Assembly (NCBI GenBank): GCA_963841065.1
Contig: CAWJBI010000061.1
Coordinates: 14,523-78,522, forward strand
Reading direction: 5' to 3'
DNA length: 64,000 nt
From: M0108 sp963841065
GTDB lineage: Bacteria; Pseudomonadota; Gammaproteobacteria; Chromatiales; Chromatiaceae
The notes below the pieces were generated by a model that worked only from the letters and a program-made list of their open reading frames with translations, was not told the DNA's origin and made no database searches. Below, piece by piece: positions 62,518 to 64,000 of the stretch. A program made the translations under genes and the position numbers. The first letter of the stretch is position 1, and every line of letters begins with the position of its first letter.

Positions 62518-62627
62518 TGTATCCGTCAATGTGCAAAACTTGCAGTATGTTATCCACAGCCCGCGCATTTTCACCGACACTGTCGACGTGCATATTTTCA
62601 GTATGAACATCACGTTGCCGGCGGCGT

Positions 62628-62872
62628 TTGTCGGACCGCCTTTCTCAGTTGAGCCCGGGTGCGACCGAAACCTATCTGTCCTTGGTATGGCTCAAGGCGA
62701 CGCCGGACACCCTATCCGACCTCAACCGGATATAGCGAACCACACCAACGCATCGGAACGAAGCGTGATCACCTACCTCAAGGAATTAGAGGAGCAGGGA
62801 TACATCGAGAAACGCAAGATTGGCGGAGGGCGGCGAACCGACTCACATGCTGCTCTACAAGCACACCCATGA
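62628..62872 (+). CDS. Small winged-helix protein, frame broken
   Basis: About 81 aa from a possible TTG at 62628: MSDRLSQLSPGATETYLSLV, then LKATPDTLSDL. After a frame change near 62722 come PDIANHTNASERSVITYLKE and LEEQGYIEKRKIGGGRRTD, a clear winged HTH. It overlaps the next start (ATGA). Probably a replication or copy-number regulator; weakly supported start. Confidence 0.45.
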
Positions 62873-63824
62873 CCATCAGTATGGAACACGATGATCCGAC
62901 ATGGCAGTTTGAAGGGTTTCGCAGCCCGAACTTCACGACCGTCCCGGACGAGCTGTTCGACGATCTCATACCTCGCCTGAGTGGTGCCGAGGTGAAGGTG
63001 CTCCTCTACATCGTGCGACGCACCTTCGGATTCAAGAAGGAGCGTGACAACATCTCGATCAGCCAGATGCTGGAGGGCATCGTCAAGAAAATGGAGAGCG
63101 TCTCGACCTGGGGGCCGGGTTGGGGCCAAGCCGACCTTGTGCCGGGCGCTGGCGAGCCTCGCGGAGAAGAAGATCATCATCGCCACCCGTCAGTTCGACT
63201 ATAACGGAGGCTACCTCGCGACCTGCTATCAGCTCAACATGGGCGGTACGAAACCGACCCGAGGACAACCCAGGGAGCGATTGCAACCGGTAGCGACTCC
63301 ACGGGGGCAGGGGAGAAGGAAGTCGTCACGGACGAGCCTGCCACCCTTGGTAAAAAAATGAGACAAGGGGGCTTGTCTCAAAATTTACCCAAGGGGATGT
63401 CTCAGAATTTGACCAAGCCCTTGGTAAAAAAACGAGACATACAGAAACAGTTATCAAGAAACAGATAACCAAGAACGTTAACGTTGCTTCCGCTGACAAG
63501 AACTCGACGAATCCCCTCCACCTGCTTCCGGACATTCGATCGGAGCAGGAACACATTCACCTGATTGCGGACGATATCCTGGTCGCACTTGGCGACCAGC
63601 AATCGACGCGATTCTACCAACTGGTGGCTCGAAAAATTCCCGAGCCGGTGATCCGAAAGGCCCTATCAGAACTGAAGCAGGGGAGGGTGATCAATCAAGC
63701 AAAAGTCTTCACGAGCGAGATGATGCGCTACGCGAAGACGAAGGTCAGACCGACCTTGATAGTCGCGCCAGTACCCTGCGCGAAAGTCACGGAAATGCTT
63801 GTCGCCCGCCTGACATACGAGTAG
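62869..63824 (+). CDS. Phage O-like replication protein, frame broken
   Basis: About 318 aa. The N-terminal domain is FRSPNFTTVPDELFDDLIPR, LSGAEVKVLLYIVRRTFGFK and DNISISQMLEGI, close to the N-terminus of phage replication protein O. After a frame change near 63095: KPTLCRALASLAEKKIIIAT (HTH). A variable middle has LSQNLPKGMSQNL repeats, and the C-terminus (HLIADDILVALGDQQSTRFY, IPEPVIRKALSELKQG) is in yet another frame ending at 63824. At least three breaks. O-like proteins bind origin repeats and load helicase. Confidence 0.6.
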
Positions 63825-63889
63825 GCTGGGAACGTCCTATCGTCCATGAGCTCTCACGGACAGGCTAGACCTCTCGCACTGACGAGATG

Positions 63890-63925
63890 GGGTACAAATG
63901 AGGGTACACCCATAGATTTGTACCC
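63890..63925. promoter_or_regulatory. GGGTAC inverted repeat at the right edge
   Basis: GGGTACAAAT (63890-63899) and ATTTGTACCC (63916-63925) form a perfect 10-bp inverted repeat around a third GGGTAC word at 63902. The rest of 63825-64000 shows no gene start. Such GGGTAC words often precede tyrosine integrase genes of islands; no integrase is inside the window. Confidence 0.5.
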
Positions 63926-64000
63926 AATTGCATAGTTGCGTACCGCATAAGTCCCTATCAGGAAAGGGAATACGTGTCCCCCTCGTTGTCGGGCATGCGC

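Overview
The window reads as DNA from a purple sulfur bacterium (Gammaproteobacteria, Chromatiaceae-like). The main evidence is a sulfur globule protein gene (55.6-55.9 kb), a class III polyhydroxyalkanoate (PHA) synthase locus (phaC/phaE with divergent phaR-phaP-phaB, 39-43 kb), gammaproteobacterial gene orders (dapF-DUF484-xerC; lptC-lptA-lptB-rpoN-hpf-ptsN-hprK-rapZ; mlaFEDCB-murA-hisGDC) and high GC. No 16S rRNA gene is present, so genus is not determined.

1-43.6 kb is ordinary chromosome. The minus-strand block at 1-9 kb carries xerC, a DUF484 gene, dapF, a methyltransferase, a probable c-type cytochrome, a Coq4-like gene, lysA, lptM and small conserved genes. 9-13 kb holds plus-strand secreted or redox proteins and creA. 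13-16 kb holds proB, obgE, rpmA and rplU, divergent from ispB-tRNA-Pro(CGG) (16.4-17.5 kb), followed by dacB, a DegP-like lipoprotein and xthA. 20.7-31.2 kb is one long minus-strand block: nitrogen-type PTS (EI, HPr, EIIA-Man, RapZ, HprK, EIIA-Ntr), hpf, rpoN, lptBAC, kdsC, kdsD. Divergent from it is mlaFEDCB-murA-hisGDC, which ends at a bidirectional terminator facing the PHA locus.

44-55 kb is accessory. It has an AT-rich stretch with a broken lipoprotein gene, a large secreted protein with seven RCC1 repeats and three SLH-like domains, a small mobile-element cassette (hypotheticals, antirestriction ArdB, RadC), an IS481-family transposase, an NlpC/P60 protein, an anchored Ig-like protein with a 12-bp tandem repeat, and an IS1202-like element whose transposase is split by an IS21-family remnant. 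55.2-56.7 kb returns to host-type genes: a small cysteine protein, the sulfur globule protein and a second phasin with the same promoter/operator layout as the first.

57-64 kb looks like an integrated plasmid. It holds a zinc-ribbon protein fused to a RecB-type PD-(D/E)XK nuclease, parA and a ribbon-helix-helix partner, a Rep_3-type initiator with four 17-bp iterons and an inverted-repeat operator, a coiled-coil protein, a cluster of 17 TTCCGAA heptamers, a winged-helix protein and a phage O-like replication protein. Repeated GGGTAC words lie at the right edge. The nuclease fusion together with the heptamer clusters is the most novel content.

Caution: at least 15 chromosomal reading frames, including essential ones (dapF, murA, rpoN, hisD, ptsN), are broken by single-base frame changes while the protein stays conserved on both sides. 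This pattern fits sequencing indels better than pseudogenes, and such genes are annotated here as one CDS each with the break position given.
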